Assembly: GCA_013816275.1 (NCBI GenBank)
Contig: JACDER010000122.1
Coordinates: 1 to 5,577, forward strand
Origin: Actinomycetota bacterium
GTDB taxonomy: Bacteria > Actinomycetota > Thermoleophilia > Gaiellales > Gaiellaceae
Reading direction: 5' to 3'
DNA length: 5,577 nt
Below, in pieces: positions 5,112 through 5,577 of the stretch. Numbering within the stretch: the first letter of the stretch is position 1; each line of letters opens with the position of its first letter. Under the pieces are notes generated by a model. It was given only the letters and a program-made list of their open reading frames with translations. It was not told the origin of the DNA and made no database searches. The position numbers and the translations under genes were made by a program.

Positions 5112-5570
5112 CTATGCCGGAGGGCCCGCCGGAGGGCCTGCCGGAGGGGCCGCCGGGGCCTCGACCCGAGCCGCGCGTTCCTTCATGAAGGCGGCGAGAA
5201 GAGCGGCCAGGACGAGCACGAGCGACCCTATGGTCGCGACCCAGATACCCCAGCCCTTGCCGATGGCAAACTGAGACTGGTCGTCGCCGACGAACTTGTT
5301 GATGTTGCTGAGCGTCCAGACGGTCAGCCCGAAGGACACGAGGCCCGCGATCGCAGCCAGGATCGCCGTCCACCGCAGGCCCTTCCAGGCAGTGACCGCG
5401 AGGAGGACGAGGGCGACCCCGGCCGCAATCGCCACAGTCTTGCCACGGTTCGCGTCGGTTCCCGCAACCGCATGCTTGAGCACGTCGCCTGTCGCCCAGG
5501 TGCCGATTGCGCCGACGATCGTCAGGATGGCGCCCAGAATTCCGATACCTGCTAGTTGAACCCTGTTCAT
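5112..5570 (-). CDS. Four-segment small membrane protein with PPAG-repeat tail, function unknown
   Basis: 152 residues. Four membrane segments are likely at about 6-25, 45-62, 67-87 and 107-129, with polar loops at 26-44 (GDVLKHAVAGTDANRGK) and 88-106 (SNINKFVGDDQSQFAIGKG). The second and third segments are joined by a tight KGLR turn. After KERAAR (130-135) the protein ends in a proline/alanine tail containing PPAG repeats. By the positive-inside rule the short KGLR turn and the KER tail should be cytoplasmic, placing the two longer loops outside. I do not recognise a family. The layout resembles half of the neighbouring eight-segment protein, including a Gly-x-Gly-x-Trp-type motif at the start of the last segment. 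ATG 5570 looks like a natural start before a hydrophobic helix, but only 7 bases of upstream sequence are available and the frame remains open, so an earlier start cannot be excluded. Confidence 0.75.
   Translation of the reverse strand: MNRVQLAGIGILGAILTIVGAIGTWATGDVLKHAVAGTDANRGKTVAIAAGVALVLLAVTAWKGLRWTAILAAIAGLVSFGLTVWTLSNINKFVGDDQSQFAIGKGWGIWVATIGSLVLVLAALLAAFMKERAARVEAPAAPPAGPPAGPPA
5116..5151. repeat. Three tandem 12-bp units encoding the PPAG tail
   Basis: Three near-identical 12-base units (GCCGGAGGGCCC, GCCGGAGGGCCT, GCCGGAGGGGCC) lie head to tail, with a degenerate part of a fourth at 5152. On the minus strand they encode the repeating Gly-Pro-Pro-Ala end of the four-segment membrane protein. 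Each unit is a multiple of three, so copy-number changes by slippage would lengthen or shorten the tail without shifting frame. Confidence 0.85.
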
Positions 5571-5577
5571 CCAGCTC

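Noticed and set aside
5296..5559. Plus-strand 87-codon frame opposite the four-segment membrane protein
   Set aside because: It is a shadow of a frame with a convincing four-helix pattern and has no ribosome-binding site or domain signal.
1..5577. tRNA, rRNA, riboswitch, CRISPR, insertion sequence or phage attachment site
   Set aside because: Reading both strands showed no cloverleaf, spaced direct repeats, transposase frame or terminal inverted repeats. No gap between genes exceeds about 90 bases, leaving little room for such elements.

Overview
The window is GC-rich and gene-dense, with no mobile elements, RNA genes or CRISPR. It most likely comes from a high-GC actinobacterium. The best clue is a DUF2469-type gene, an actinobacterial family, beside folate genes. 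A leaderless-looking folP promoter and the style of the transporter binding protein also fit. A deep lineage such as Thermoleophilia/Gaiellales is possible but is only an impression.

Region 1 (minus strand, 3272 down to 1) is a compact five-gene run read right to left: folP, folB, folK, a DUF2469-family gene, and a family 5 ABC-transporter solute-binding protein that runs off the left edge. FolB, FolK and FolP together take dihydroneopterin to dihydropteroate in folate synthesis. folP/folB overlap by 4 bases (ATGA) and folB/folK by 4 bases (GTGA). The next gaps are 9 and 13 bases, so a single transcript is likely. None of these five starts has a clear Shine-Dalgarno sequence.

Region 2 (3273-3359) is a short divergent intergenic region. 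On the minus strand a TACGCT element lies exactly 7 bases before the folP GTG, the geometry of a leaderless transcript. On the plus strand there is a weak promoter candidate and a consensus Shine-Dalgarno.

Region 3 (plus strand, 3360-4176) holds two tandem paralogues of the DUF4234 small membrane protein family. The second gene's Shine-Dalgarno overlaps the first gene's stop codon. A perfect 14-bp inverted repeat (4196-4225) ends this unit and separates it from convergent genes.

Region 4 (minus strand, 5570 down to 4234) holds two unrecognised multi-pass membrane proteins. One has 4 predicted membrane segments and a PPAG-repeat tail. The other has 8 segments and is clearly two tandem copies of a 4-segment unit. 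The four small membrane proteins on the right share no obvious function with the folate operon.

I see no convincing new defence or mobile system. The most interesting signals are the internally duplicated membrane protein and its possible 4-segment relative, the leaderless-type folP promoter, and the solute-binding protein at the end of a folate operon.
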